The notes under the pieces were generated by a model. That model did not search any database and was not told the DNA's origin. It saw only the letters and a list, made by a program, of their open reading frames with translations. DNA of 64,000 bases from Nautilus pompilius (lineage: Eukaryota > Mollusca > Cephalopoda > Nautilida > Nautilidae): contig JACATO010000310.1 in assembly GCA_018389105.1 (NCBI GenBank), positions 1,324,501 to 1,388,500 of the forward strand. Direction: 5' to 3'. Positions 13,081 to 24,359 of the stretch are shown here, one piece after another. The translations under genes were made by a program, and so were the position numbers. Every line of letters begins with the position of its first letter. Positions within the stretch are counted from its first letter, which is position 1.

Positions 13081-14872
13081 GTAAAGTTCTACCTGGGGTA
13101 TATAGCATAAAAGAGACATCCTTAACATGATAGGTATTTTTAATGTACGTGAATGATTTCATAAAATGGTTGAAAACCAGAATATGATATTTTTTATATT
13201 GATGGAATTAAAAATTATTTCATCTGTTTTTCTTTATCTGCAATTTCTCTGTAATGACAAAATGCTTACTCGATATCTTCAAGTATTTTAATTAAATATA
13301 ATTTTTAGAAATATTGATCAAACATTCCATACATTAAATCTATAAATATTGCAAATTAATTATAATTTCACCACTACTTTAGTGTTATTGAGTTATAGCA
13401 GTTCAGTCTTTGAGTATGATGGCAAGTTGAATATAGAATATTTTCTGTTTATTAAATTATTCTTAGAGCTGAAGATTTTATATACAGCTCAATTATAAGG
13501 TGAATGAGTATCCAATGTATGCAGACATACACGTTCAGAGTCATTTAGAAAGAAACTGAAAAAAATTATTTGAACAAACAAAAAATTTGTAATTCGTTGA
13601 TTGCAACAGATTTTTTTTTATGGAATCAAAAGAGATGGTGTAAATTGTTCCTTAAGCATGTTTCTGGGTCAGTACCAAAAATCAGTCTTTCTGTTACTGT
13701 TAAATTTGGCGAATTCTGGTTACATTCAATCATGAAAGCATTTCGCGTAGTGCCAGTGCACGTGTATGCGAGCGCGTGTGCGCGTGCGCCACTGGTAGGT
13801 GAAATGTACAGTTGCTGAACCACGGTTTGATATTGAATATAAATCTCATCCTATAAGTACTTCGCATTGTACAGCTGAAGAAAGAAAGCTGTCGAACGTG
13901 GCGGACCTCAGAGTCTGACGCTTCCATCCTTCTCCAGATATTGTCTGTCTACGCTGATATCATAATTAACACACGCATGCGCACGCAAGTTTTACGCTCC
14001 CAAAGATACAACGAAGGAGAAGTACAAACAAAGCGTGGAGGACTTTGTTCTAGATGATTGACACCGGTGTGCGGTTCCATTTGGCAGTCGGCCAGGTAAC
14101 ATGTTTATACCGTTTCTTATCTAAGGTGCCATCTGGAACATGCTATTCGCGACTCGGATGTCAGCCGTGGTTAGAGTTCTGCTTATCAAGTTGAACTGGT
14201 AAGGAAGTTCCCATTACTCAGCTCTGGAGCACTGACGCCCGCTGCTGCTGCTGCTGCCCGGGCGCGTTATGGATTGTTAGCCAGTAAGCTCGCGAAGTAG
14301 GGTTCTGGGTTAAGGATCGGTCCCCGACCTGAAACCATCGTGTGGGGAGAGAGACCCTGTTCACACACCGGGTCCTTACGCCTGATGAATGTTTGACCAC
14401 GCGGTCACGGTAGGTGCGTGCACCTGCTAACGCCCTTCCACAGCACATCGCTCGCTGACCATCAGGTGTTCCGTTTATCTAAAGATGCTTCACACCGGCG
14501 TCCGGCAGCAGGTGTACCTGAGACAATAGGAAGCTCTTCCACGAGAGTCCAGCCTGCCCTGCTGCGGGCCACTAAAGACAGCCGTGTTTTTGAACAGGTT
14601 TAAAACACTGAATGCCACAAACAGTTCTACGTGTGTTCATGGCAACACGGCCTTCCGGAACACGTCTGGTTTTATCGGGCTGTCTTGGAGCCAACGAGAA
14701 CTGCGTTAAGTTAAAACGGGAACCTATCAAGGCAAATACAAGGCAGCTAACACCACATCCTACTAAACGAAAGTGAATATTATTCGCGAGACTCATTATC
14801 TTTCCCAAATCCCTAAAAGTTTTTAATACGTCAGACTGTATAACATCAATTTACCAAATTCAGACTATACGC
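13081..14872. other. No supported gene
   Basis: AT-rich up to about 13.6 kb, then more mixed. A (GCT)n run lies at 14236-14255. Open frames at 13570-13823 occur on both strands and 14218-14808 holds others, all without motifs. Nothing else is seen. Confidence 0.45.
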
Positions 14873-14931
14873 CACACACACACACACACACACACACACC
14901 ACACACACACACACACAACAACAACAACAAT
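14873..14931 (+). repeat. CA microsatellite ending in CAA repeats
   Basis: (CA)n with one interruption, followed by ACAACAACAACAA. Confidence 0.95.
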
Positions 14932-15285
14932 AGCATCTCAAAGGTTATTAATATTATTTAACTATTTTGATGAAAGTATTTCCATCACGGTGTTGTCTTT
15001 ATACAAGTTTGGTAACAGAACAGTAAGCAGACAATTTACGTAATCCAATAGCTAATCACGTGCATTTATAAGGACCATAATTATGAACTCAACGTTGAAA
15101 GATTTCATACTATTGCATATAATCTATTAACGCTTACTTATAGGTTAGCAGGTGTCCAAAAATATATAGAGGAGACCGGGTTTGGTTGCCAAACTTCTTC
15201 GGAACGAATTATCTTTATCACGTGATATTGAACATTCGCTGCGGACCTGTAGGAGAGAACAGTCCGCCGCCATGACAGTCGCGAC

Positions 15286-15342
15286 ATGGCCGCGGTCGAG
15301 GTCAAAGAGCCGGAAGCAATTTCTGAGTCTTTCGCGTCGTCA
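15286..15342 (+). CDS. Candidate first coding exon (19 residues) of a plus-strand gene
   Basis: An ATG in good context (GACATGGCC) within a CpG-rich patch begins MAAVEVKEPEAISESFASS and meets a plausible donor (TCA|GTAAAA) in phase 0. Read on without splicing, the frame stops at 15408 after a hydrophobic run, so a 40-residue peptide with one membrane-like segment is the alternative. A second ATG 14 bp upstream (15272) opens a 24-codon frame and could act as an upstream ORF. The next candidate exon (16191) also starts in phase 0, which supports but does not prove linkage. The protein is not recognised. Confidence 0.38.
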
Positions 15343-16190
15343 GTAAAATTTGTTGTATTCTGTTCAGTGTTTTATTTGTGCAGTTTTGTTTGCTTCTATT
15401 TCAAGTAGTCTATGCGCTGGATGGACCGGGATGCGAGTTACGGTTCTGTGGATGTTCATTTGTTTGTAAACCTCGGCCGGAAGTGGGGGGGAGAAAGTTT
15501 GTCACGTGGTGTTTGAAACTATGGCAACCGTCTGTTCCCTAGTTCCTGTTCTGTTGGAATAATTTAAATATTTATCGATGCGGAGAAAATAAGCTTATTT
15601 ATGATTTAAACATGGATACGGTTTATATCCAGCAAGTGTTTGTTTGAAGCTATAAATTACAAATAATAAAGCAAATTGACAACTGTCTGCGTATAAAATG
15701 TGTTTGTAGGCTATATTATGATACATCAGAAGTTGGACCACCGCCTGACTCAGTCAGTCTCCGAAACCTTTAGAGAAAGTATTTACGTAAACGTTATTTA
15801 AAGGCTGTATTAAGAATTTGGCCATTGAAAGTTCACTTAGAAAGTGTACTCTTCAGTTTTATTTGAGGAAAGTCATTGGAAGAGGTATACCAAAAAAATA
15901 TTACAAAGAACGTGATACCTGGCAACCAGTCACGCTCTTGAGAAGAAAAAAAAAACATTTAAGGTAAAAGATGTTTGACGATGAGTTTTAATCTGAGAAA
16001 TTCAAGGTTATCGATTAAATTAACTGACACGTCGAGCTTTCGGCACTTCGAGTCTTCCAGACCAGTGGTTACACTTATACACAGCGCTTTTGTCCCTTCA
16101 TCGCTCTGAAAGTAAAACCCCTTACTGCCAGACGCTCGTACACACTCCACACCTTTGTCGGCGGTGGGTGGGTGTTTTAACTTCCTGCAG

Positions 16191-16379
16191 TCGCGTATAT
16201 TAAATGCAATGACGCAGGCGGCCTCTCAGCTTTTACAAGAAATCCAGACTAAAGGGATCCCATTCCATGTTTGCGACGACGAAAAGAACTGGCTGTTATT
16301 TGGACACTCGGTCGCACCTGTTAGTATTACAAGCACCAAGAACGCTTTACTAGACAGCTTAAAACCAGCGATGGCTGAA
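16191..16379 (+). CDS. Candidate internal exon, 63 codons, phase 0-0; best-supported exon in the window
   Basis: A clear acceptor (GTTTTAACTTCCTGCAG) and donor (GAA|GTAAGC) bound exactly 63 open codons. The frame is strongly protein-like: it begins SRILNAMTQAASQLLQEIQT, a likely amphipathic helix, continues KGIPFHVCDDEKNWLLFGHS, and ends NALLDSLKPAMAE. Both ends are in phase 0, so it joins in frame with the candidates at 15286 and 16826. I do not recognise the family. There is no zinc-finger spacing, kinase motif or signal peptide. Being symmetrical, it could also be skipped without breaking the frame. Confidence 0.5.
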
Positions 16380-16825
16380 GTAAGCTACAGGTGCCCCCTT
16401 CGCTCTCCCCTCCCCCCAAAAAACCAAACGACCTTTTTGCACTTCTGTTGGTACTTTGACTTCTCAAACTCTAATCAAACCGTCGTCGTCTCTAAGTGAC
16501 ATAGGACTTAATTATATCAGATTTGTCCAACACCGGAAAAGATGGAGCCTAGATTTGCCCAGTTTCCTAGCAACGGGGGCGGTTAGTAGAAGAAATCGGC
16601 TTTCTTCACGTCTTAGAAATTTAAACTTTTTAATCAAATCACGTGGGTAGTTTGGCTGGACGTTTTAGAGACATTACGAATTTCTACTAACATTTCTTTT
16701 TAGAAAACCCTGTAAATATCTCCCTGACTTTGCGGAGTTGTAAAACATTTCGCGTTTATTCGCCGGAAGGCTGTAAGAGAGCCGCAGAGGTTCTACTTCC
16801 TGTTTTCTAACGCCAGCGTCTTCAG

Positions 16826-16942
16826 AACGAGGATCTGAGGACGTCTGGCGTCTCGGTCGCCGAGCTGCTGGAATCGGACGAGACTGTATCTAACCTCTCC
16901 TGTTCACCTCGGCATCACCGCCAACGACTGTGGAAGAGATGA
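16826..16942 (+). CDS. Candidate exon after 16191-16379; 3' end uncertain
   Basis: After an acceptor (CCAGCGTCTTCAG) the phase-0 frame reads NEDLRTSGVSVAELLESDE, acidic and helix-like, which suits the preceding exon in composition and phase. The right edge is unclear. Reading on reaches a TGA at 16940-16942 (38 codons), while the only GT near the good part is a weak donor (ACT|GTATCT). Either the protein ends here or a poor donor is used. Gene identity is unknown. Confidence 0.4.
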   Translation, partial: NEDLRTSGVSVAELLESDETVSNLSCSPRHHRQRLWKR

Positions 16943-17166
16943 GCATAGGGACCTTTTCTTTATATCCACTGCTTTCCGCAGCCCTGACGAACTTGGTGGC
17001 CAGCAAGTCTATACAACCGCCGTAAGCAGAAACAAGCGGTAGCTGGCCTTTAAGCGACTTAGCCTACCTATGAATAATTAAAAACACGCACACGCAAACA
17101 TCCATAAAATCCCGGTGATTAGGCGGTTATCAAATAGCGCTTCGCTGTTTGTGCGACAGGTGAAAG

Positions 17167-17328
17167 ATGTCCGTGACTGGTCGTGTAAGACCGAGTGGCA
17201 GGGCGAACAGAGATCGCGTTGTTATGGCACCGGTGGATATCGAGAAATTCTACTCCGAATATACTTTGGCGGTGGAACTGACTTTCGGCGCATCTCCCGA
17301 AGTGGTTCCCATTCCAGTTGTTCTCTGA
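17167..17328 (+). CDS. Small ORF, 53 residues, possibly an exon of the same gene
   Basis: A true ATG opens 53 codons that become strongly protein-like after residue 20: MAPVDIEKFYSEYTLAVEL, then a valine/proline-rich end before TGA. The bases before the ATG end in AG, so it could also be entered in phase 0 from the upstream candidate exon. An acceptor 7 bp earlier (GTGCGACAG) would give another frame. No family is recognised. It could be an independent short ORF or a last exon. Confidence 0.33.
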   Translation: MSVTGRVRPSGRANRDRVVMAPVDIEKFYSEYTLAVELTFGASPEVVPIPVVL

Positions 17329-18390
17329 AGCCCCATCACCTTACTCCACCCCCCCGATCTTGCGGGGGGGGGGGGATGCTATCACAAAATTACAAATACA
17401 CCGTTGTTTGCTGTCGGTCGGGTGGCCTGGCATCGATCGGTGGGATTGCCGGAGTTCCTCTCCCGCTGCCGGTTCTTCAAGTCGTGGTCGAGTCACGGAA
17501 CGTGGCAGCCCGTACATCAGAAATCACTGTCCGGTCTGGCTCGGGCCTCTGTCTTCGTACGGAGGACAGCAGGAAACCCGGGAGGTGAGGGAGGGGCAGC
17601 AAGGCATGACTGGGGACAAGACGGGCAAATCGTCGTAAGCCACCTGTGCTGTTTCAAAGAGTGATAACCCCCCTTTGCAGGGTCGTCGTCGTCGTCGTCG
17701 TCGCGAATGGCATAGTATCACCGCGAGTCGGAAAGGTGAACGGGGACCATTCCTCCGTCATTTGTTCACCGGGAACCCATTCCCGTTACCCCACCGATGA
17801 CTTGTTGATCGGGAAACGTGTGATGTCGAAGGATATGGCGGTGCCCGTGACCAGTAGTTCCAACACCCTAATACATATTTGCAAGCGTCCGTTTACGACT
17901 CTTTCTCGGCCCCGTCGTAGCGACCAGGGGCCCCGAATCTGCGGTGTGGGTACCTTAAAAATCCGGCAGGGTTTTAAGCTGCCACAAGTTGGTTTAAAGC
18001 CATTATTTTCCCCCGTTTAGCGCCGAGTATCCCAGCTCGTCTAACATATAGATTAGATATAACTGAAGTAGTTTATCTTACATCTGCTTATACATTTGGC
18101 TATAAAATCAGTAAAACAAATACTTTTGGAAAATGGGCGGAAGGGGTAATTAACTGGAGATAAATTAAGTCAGTAACGGATTAAGTATTATTTTGCCTCA
18201 AAGGGTCTCTTGCGGAAACGCACCCGGTCATGTATAGATCTGGCGAAATCACGTAGGATAAAGGAAAGTTCTTGTTCGGATATAGATCAGTTGTAATGGC
18301 TAGTTATGGATGCGGTGTTATCATTGACTAAAGGATGAGTTTAGGAAGGACATGGTAGACGGAACAGACTTTCATTGGTAGTGAGTAGAT
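17329..18390. other. GC-rich stretch with several open frames, no clear gene
   Basis: Holds a G-run (17364-17375), a consensus-like donor (GGGAG|GTGAGG) at about 17583, and a strong acceptor (CCCCCCTTTGCAG) just before a (GTC)n run at 17683-17704. The frame 17646-18020 is open but begins in that run. It might continue the candidate gene at 15.3-17.3 kb, but I cannot choose a frame. Confidence 0.35.
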
Positions 18391-18458
<68 letters not shown>

Positions 18459-18495
18459 GATGATGTGAATGATGACAGGAGAGATATGACATCAG

Positions 18496-18566
<71 letters not shown>
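18391..18566 (+). repeat. GA microsatellite with a degenerate CRE unit inside
   Basis: Two GA tracts flank a short unique piece. That piece includes ATGACATCAGTACAGAGAG, which is the reverse complement of the CRE-array unit (CTCTCTGTACTGATGTCAT) with one change in the octamer. Confidence 0.93.
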
Positions 18567-18567
<1 letters not shown>

Positions 18568-19284
18568 CTGTTGGTGTTGCGAAGAGAATGGTTTGCCAAA
18601 TTTGCATATCATATTCGAACATGCTAATATAGTAAAGGGAATTTTTTTCATTTATGTAGGGATCATTCGAATCCTCTGAATCTTCTCACTGCTTTCTGTG
18701 GATAAGTTTGTTTCCCCACTCTGTTATCTACCGTGCAGTAATCAGTCGAACTGAAATCACACCGCAGACAGCTGACTGGTGACGGACGGGTCGTACTGAC
18801 CGGAATTGCTACGTGATAATAAAACTGAACCGGTTTTCTAAACAAATCGATTAGGATAAAACGATTACAAGTGAATGGAAACCTACCGATTGTATTATAT
18901 GTATGTATGTATATATTTATTTATTGGTATCTCGCGTAAAGGTACAGGTCAAGGTAACAGTTAATTGTGCACTTGTCGTGTCTCGCTCTTCTGACGCTGA
19001 CCTCGAGGTTTCGAGTCTTAATTAATTATAGATCTTCTTCGGCCCTCCTCAAGCCGATGTAACAGCACGGGTATCTGGCATCTAAAAGGGAGTTTAAAAG
19101 GATCCGTGAACATCACATCTTGTTGAAACACCGGGCTTGGACTTTCTTTTTCTTCTTTCACATACCTATTTCCCTTTTTATGTCAGTTAGTTTTTCGAGA
19201 TTCTCAGCCCTTATCTCTCATAGTTCTACGTGGTGTGTTTCTGGGACCCTTGTTCTGCTTATTTTATTGATTACAGGGGCCAAC
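18567..19284. other. No gene seen
   Basis: AT-rich DNA with a short TATG/TATT run near 18898-18925. No supported open frame. Confidence 0.5.
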
Positions 19285-19405
19285 ATTCTTTCGCTTTTCT
19301 TCTGCTGACTAAGATCTGACAACTTGTTTTTAGCTAATTTTGGGGGGGCGCAGATTTCAAAAATAAAATCTGGTTTTTTGCCCATCACGTCAACTTTTTG
19401 TTCTA

Positions 19406-19720
19406 CGGGATCTTAAAATGGTTAACCTTCTACTTGGTCAACGAGGAGGATACACGAAATACCCATGTTTCTTGTGCCTGTGGGATGGTAGAGCGAAGGA
19501 CAAGCATTGGACTCAGGAGAACTGGCCGGTGCGAACATGCTTAAATATCGGAGAACCAAATACCAAAAACCAACCACTAGTAGATCGGGTAAAAATCATC
19601 TTTCCTCCTCTCCACATCAAACTGGGTCTAACGAAGCAGCGTGTTAAAGCTCTGAGCACAGAAGGTGACTGTTCTAAGTACATATGCGCAATATTTACTA
19701 GCCTCAGTTATGAAAAAAAA
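19406..19720 (+). pseudogene. Fossil transposon ORF, first segment
   Basis: The frame reads RDLKMVNLLLGQRGGYTKYP, then CFLCLWDGRAKDKHW and FPPLHIKLGLTKQRVKAL. From memory this matches a large uncharacterised protein family seen in many copies in aphid, Hydra and mollusc genomes (usual form GDLKMVNLLLGQQGGYTKYP, then PPLHIKLGLMKQFVKAL). The CFLC pair with a following His may bind metal. Only the C-terminal half of the family's usual length is present, and the frame ends early. It is a relic and not a working host gene. Confidence 0.7.
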
Positions 19721-19763
19721 TAGAAGCTGGTGCGTTTGACGGGGCCCACAAATCAGAAAACTG

Positions 19764-20078
19764 ATGAGAGATCAGCATTTCACAAGCTCCATGAAAGATA
19801 TGGAGAAAAGATCATGGAATTCTTTCGTGGCTGTTGTGAAAAATTTCCTGGGAAACAAAAAAAAGCTGAAAATTACAAAGATCTCATTTCCTGAAAATCT
19901 AGGTGACGTAAGTGATGAGCGAGGTGAAAGATTCCATCAAGATATACAAGCTATGGAGAAGCGATACCAAGGAAGGTGGGATACTCACGTGATAGCCGAC
20001 TACTGTTGGGGTATTAAAAGAGACTGTCTGGAAATGAAGCACTCCAGAAAAGCCTACAAACGAAAATTTAATCCATGA
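19764..20078 (+). pseudogene. Fossil transposon ORF, second segment (C-terminal part)
   Basis: In another frame, the family's C-terminal signature appears: FPENLGDVSDERGERFHQDI, then MEKRYQGRWDTHVIADYCW and a basic tail ending KRKFNP. The spacing from the first segment is as expected for the family, except that the stretch between them is damaged. The copy has at least two frame breaks overall and is old. The matched family is recalled and not searched. Confidence 0.72.
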
Positions 20079-20515
20079 AGGAAGAATGTGTCATTTACTG
20101 ATATCAGCTAATGTAAATAAACCGATGTCTGTCATTGTTTTGTTAGTACGGTATTCTAAATGAACTGACAAGAATATTCTGGATTAGTTTGTGCCCATCT
20201 TTGACTAGAATTCATTCAATTCTAGCATCGATGTATGTTTTCCTATTTCAATATTTTGACTCATATGTCATAGTTAACCAATATATTTGTTAATCTCAAA
20301 ATTGATTCATGGTATTGTTTGTTTGAACGGTATTCTAAATAAAATGATAAGAATAGGATTGAGGTGATTGTGGAAATCATTGTAATCGGGTACTTTTTTA
20401 TGGCGATTGATCGAAAATGGGGGTATGCTGTAGAGCAAAAACTTGATGTGATATTTGAGTTCAGCGCCCCCAAATTAGTCAAAGACAAGTCTCAGATATA
20501 AGTGAGCAGAGATTG

Positions 20516-21319
20516 CGTTGACCAGTGTTATTTACCTGCACGTAAAAGGAGCAGAGATTCTTGAATTTGGAGTTTGAAATCCGAATGAGATGTGGCCAAG
20601 CACCGTGACGCCATTCAAAAACAAATTCACGGTTATAATTTAAAGTCTTCGCAATGGAACCGGGCTGAATTCTCTCTCTGCCGGACAAAAGCGATGCAGA
20701 CCTGTTGCGGATTACACGACCGACATTATACACAGCAGGGAACCAATATTATTTAAAGTTAAAGAGTAAACATGCCAGTTCCACAGATGTGGATAGAGGA
20801 ATGGACCAGAGCTCCATCGGAGAGATTTACTGCATGTCGGCGATACATTTGTAGTTTTCTCCTGCCGATAGCGGTAACAGCTCTTCGCAGTGGCTTAATG
20901 CGTTGCATATCAGTTTGGAATTGGCCGTGGAGCCTGATGGGAAGTTAGCGCTTCCTGATACACCCTTTGACCACAGAAATAATTGCCATAGTGTTGATGG
21001 TTCTGTTTTCCGTAAACTTACAATCACTGGACTCACCGTGGAGCGGAACAGTTTTAGCCTAATCTTCATATAAATCCAACCTCGTTTATAGCAGCTAGCT
21101 TCACCGAACTTACAAAATCTGTCCATTTCTTAAGAATTTCTCTAAAATACAAAATCGCAAGCTAATGGCTTTTCAATAGATATCGGTAGTAAGACTGTGC
21201 CATTCTTGATTAACTGAACATTTTGCACAATTGGCTGTTTCTCCCTTTACGGTCTGCTTACGTACAGTTGGAGGAATCTACATCGAAGCTCTGCGATTCC
21301 ATACATCCTATTGCGGAAT
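20516..21319. other. No gene seen
   Basis: Open frames at 20479-20733 and 20827-21126 (both minus) lack motifs. The first runs into the transposon's right flank, so part of it may be element sequence. Confidence 0.45.
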
Positions 21320-21586
21320 TTACATTTTCGGTTTCAGCTTTAAATAACATTGTTTTTTCTTTCTCCCTTTAAGGAACCTATTCCTCTTCCGGACACATCG
21401 TGCGTACTTTCTCCACGTACAATTGTTGATTCGTGTGAGGTCGCCCCACGGTCCGGTCAGCTCCGCTTCGCATCTTTCCCGGTAGAAGAACTTCACTTCT
21501 GCGAAAATCATGTTTGCTTTAAATTCCAACTGCAAGTTTGCTTCGTACGGCTTTGGACGCCGAACAGACCTTGTTCTGGTTTCAAG
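21320..21586 (-). CDS. Candidate second exon or alternative ORF, basic protein, minus strand
   Basis: Open minus-strand frame of about 88 codons, rich in Lys/Arg, with pieces such as LQLEFKANMIFAEVKFFYRE and CTWRKYARCVRKRNRFLKG, ending in KLKPKM. It can be entered in phase 0 at acceptor-like sites (CTTGCAG) at about 21587 or 21553. The donor of the upstream candidate (21613) is also phase 0, but the implied introns would be only 26 or about 60 bp, which is very short. The opposite strand is open here as well, so the coding strand is uncertain. Confidence 0.27.
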   Translation of the reverse strand, partial: LETRTRSVRRPKPYEANLQLEFKANMIFAEVKFFYRERCEAELTGPWGDLTRINNCTWRKYARCVRKRNRFLKGRKKKQCYLKLKPKM

Positions 21587-21612
21587 CTGCAAGTCCAACG
21601 ACCTCTACTCAC

Positions 21613-21786
21613 CAGGTCATACCCCAGCCGCATCCATAGATGAAAATATAAATTCCGCGCACTCTTCGTCTCTATACAAAACTTTCCCTTCCTCAGCTGT
21701 TCTTTAACCAGTTTTATTTCGAGGTAATTACCGCCCCCCTTTTCTTTTTGTTGTTGTTGTTGTTGCTTGGCGTTCGGTTCGCTCAT
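21613..21786 (-). CDS. Candidate first exon, 58 codons, minus strand
   Basis: A true ATG opens MSEPNAKQQQQQQKEKGGGN, then a charged, helix-like part (YLEIKLVKEQLRKGKFCIET, KSARNLYFHLWMRLGYDL). It meets a strong donor (CTG|GTGAGT) after exactly 58 codons (phase 0). The polyglutamine comes from a short CAA run. A plus-strand ATG begins 6 bp away at 21793 in the opposite direction, a probable coincidence. The product is unknown. The donor and the composition are the support. Confidence 0.4.
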
Positions 21787-23939
21787 TCGTTAATGGCAGC
21801 AAAGTTAGTCTGTGGAGAATTGCATCTTCTCCGCGCCGGACTTCCCCCATCCCGTTGCATTTTTTTATTACGCTAAGCCAAAGGAACATTAACGCTGGAA
21901 GAATAATCTTTTCTATCTCCCCGATAGCAAACCGAGAAGACGGAATCAGGGTTGAGTAAGAAGAAAAACCTATTCTAGTTAACCTTATCAGACAGCAATA
22001 GCGGCTATCCGTCCGTACAGACTTTCCTGATAAACAATCGTGATTTAGAACTCCGCGGTAACAAGAGAGCTGCGGATGTTATCGAGTGATGAAGACAACA
22101 ACAACACAAAGAAATACAAACTGGCTGTCTATGTCTGATTTCCTGGCTGACTAGCGAAGAAGTCAAATGCTGCAAGAACTGGGCCGATTTGCCAACCCAC
22201 GATGGTTGCGATGTATTAGGTGACGAAATTCTCTTGTAAGCTGATGATGGACTAATATCTTCTACATATACAGCGTTATATCGTCCCAGCTGTGAATGGA
22301 AGAAATGGGTTGATGGTAGCTAACAAACAGTGCGTCTTGTGGCGTTACTATTGCGAGGACAGTCGATCTGATCAGTTTAAAAACTAGCGGAGTTACTTCA
22401 TATTAATTATGCGATATCCTTTTCAAATGTTCCAAATCAAGAACTTAAAACTGATGCTGCTTTAAGAAACAGCGCTTAAAGACGAACGTTTCAAAGTTAA
22501 ATTTGAGGAAGATCGAATGTTTGTCTGTGGGCGCGCATCTTTCCTCAAAAAAATGAAAGCATCAATATGGTGGAGATCTGATGGCCGGTCGGGAGCACCG
22601 ACGTCTTCCGGTATCAGCCCTGCTGCGTAAGGCGGAGGTTGTGGTCCAGCGCCCCGCCAGGGGAGTCCGTGTCGAGGGAATGACGAGGCGGATGCTGGAT
22701 GCCGTCTATCTGATTATAGTTTAGAACCACTAGTTGAGCGAACTGTGTTCATAATAGCCGATAGCGTGAGTCTGCCACCGCCAGTCTGGACTCTGCTATC
22801 AACAAACGGAAAACTTAATTATGACGTCTGAAATAAACGCAATTAGTCCTAAACCCACAATATCGGGTGCTGATGGCGCACCACGAACATGACGTCCATT
22901 GATTGGCCCTTGGTGTGGGGACCCCTCCTAAATCTTAAGTTGTCCGACCTCAGCCTTCTTATCATCGTGACCAGATGTTGCTGGTAGGCCCCGAATTTCT
23001 AAAGATATTGAGGCATTCAGTCGCTGTTGATTAGCGATTCCACCATGACGTAGTATTTGGCTCTGACGTTGATTTGTAACGAGCGCGGTTAACCAGATCC
23101 AGACCTAATACGTGATGCTGTCTTCAGCTTGCTGGCGAAGCCCGAGGCGAACCACACCCAGTCAGGCTGTGACAGGTAGATACTCCATCCAGGCGCATCC
23201 GCTTGTCCCAAATCTTGACAGACTGCGTTAGACCCTTTAATAGGAGAGCGGTTTTTGGTGAACGAAATTCGACAAAATTAGACGAAACCATTTCTCACCT
23301 TTCACGTGTAATGTCACGCAAGAACACCTGTCATTTATTAAAGATCCAGGCGGAATTTCATCGAGGGTTATACACGCCAACACTCTAAAAACGAGACACG
23401 CGTAATATGATGCCGATAAACCTATGTCCGCCATTACGTGCTAACAGAGTTATGCACGCACGAGTTCCTTACGATTATAATACGTCGTCTGATATGCCGA
23501 GATCGCCACACGCTATCTTCGTTCAATACTAATTCTTTACTGATAGATAGTGTACTGGCTTTATTCATGAACATCGACTTTAAGATTGGCGTATAAATAT
23601 GTGCAATAGTATCAATCTTAATAAAAATAACAGTCAGTATATCTCTGCCGGTAATACTTATCAGCTTACTCCCAAAGTTGCCCAGTGAGCTTACGGCAAG
23701 AGCTTTGTATTGATTTCTATTATTCACTTTAAGACGCTAATATCCTTTTTTTTCTTTGTTGTGGCTAATCGGATCCTGCTCACGCTAGAGATGACGGCTA
23801 TGCACACTGTCTTCCTGCTACTGACACGGTTTCCCCCTTGGTCTTTCACCAGATGGGACATGTAACCTGAAATGGAGACTCCCAGCCTGGCCTGTGACGA
23901 TCTGAAATAGAGAGATGCGGTAGCTAGTGTAGAAAAATA
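21787..23939. other. No supported gene
   Basis: Mixed DNA. A GC-rich patch at 22575-22700 stands out from its AT-rich surroundings and may be an old insertion, but I found no second copy. Open frames at 23203-23434 overlap on both strands without motifs. Confidence 0.45.
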
Positions 23940-23941
23940 AG

Positions 23942-24009
<68 letters not shown>

Positions 24010-24010
24010 T
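23940..24010 (+). repeat. ATA/AAT microsatellite
   Basis: About 23 uninterrupted trinucleotide copies. Confidence 0.97.
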
Positions 24011-24359
24011 AATTAGCGTTAATATTATCTCGATGAGCTGGTTAAAGACATTTCAGTGATTTTCTTTCTTCTTGTCATTTGGTTTGTGTTTTCCACGACG
24101 GGTCTGTGTGCGACATCATGGCAAGGCTCAGTTAAGTTAATCTCGCCTTACTATGTATTTTCCTAACAAGTGAGGCTCACCCTCGCCTGAAATGCTTGAC
24201 TTTGGAGATCTAAATTCCTTCGTGAACAAATCGTGGTTCCACTGATTTCGCCCGGTAGAGTTCAGCGGAAAGGAAGTAAGACTTCAGTCTTTAATCTCGA
24301 TGGTCCGTTTTTCATGAGATGGGACCTACACGACAGAAATTAGGGGCTTTTTCTGACTG

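Larger units (their letters stand above)
19285..20515 (+). mobile_element. Broken DNA-transposon-like element with imperfect inverted flanks
   Basis: A decayed coding region (about 19405-20078) lies between sequences that are imperfect inverted copies of each other. The left piece (about 19307-19405) holds CTGACAACTTGTTTTTAGC and later CGTCAACTTTTTGTTCTAC. The reverse complement of the right piece (about 20419-20510) holds CTGAGACTTGTCTTTGAC and CATCAAGTTTTTGCTCTAC in the same order. Left homology stops right where coding similarity starts, which suggests an internally deleted copy that lost the N-terminal part. Similarity may extend a little outside. No target-site duplication was found. Class is inferred, not established. 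Confidence 0.55.
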
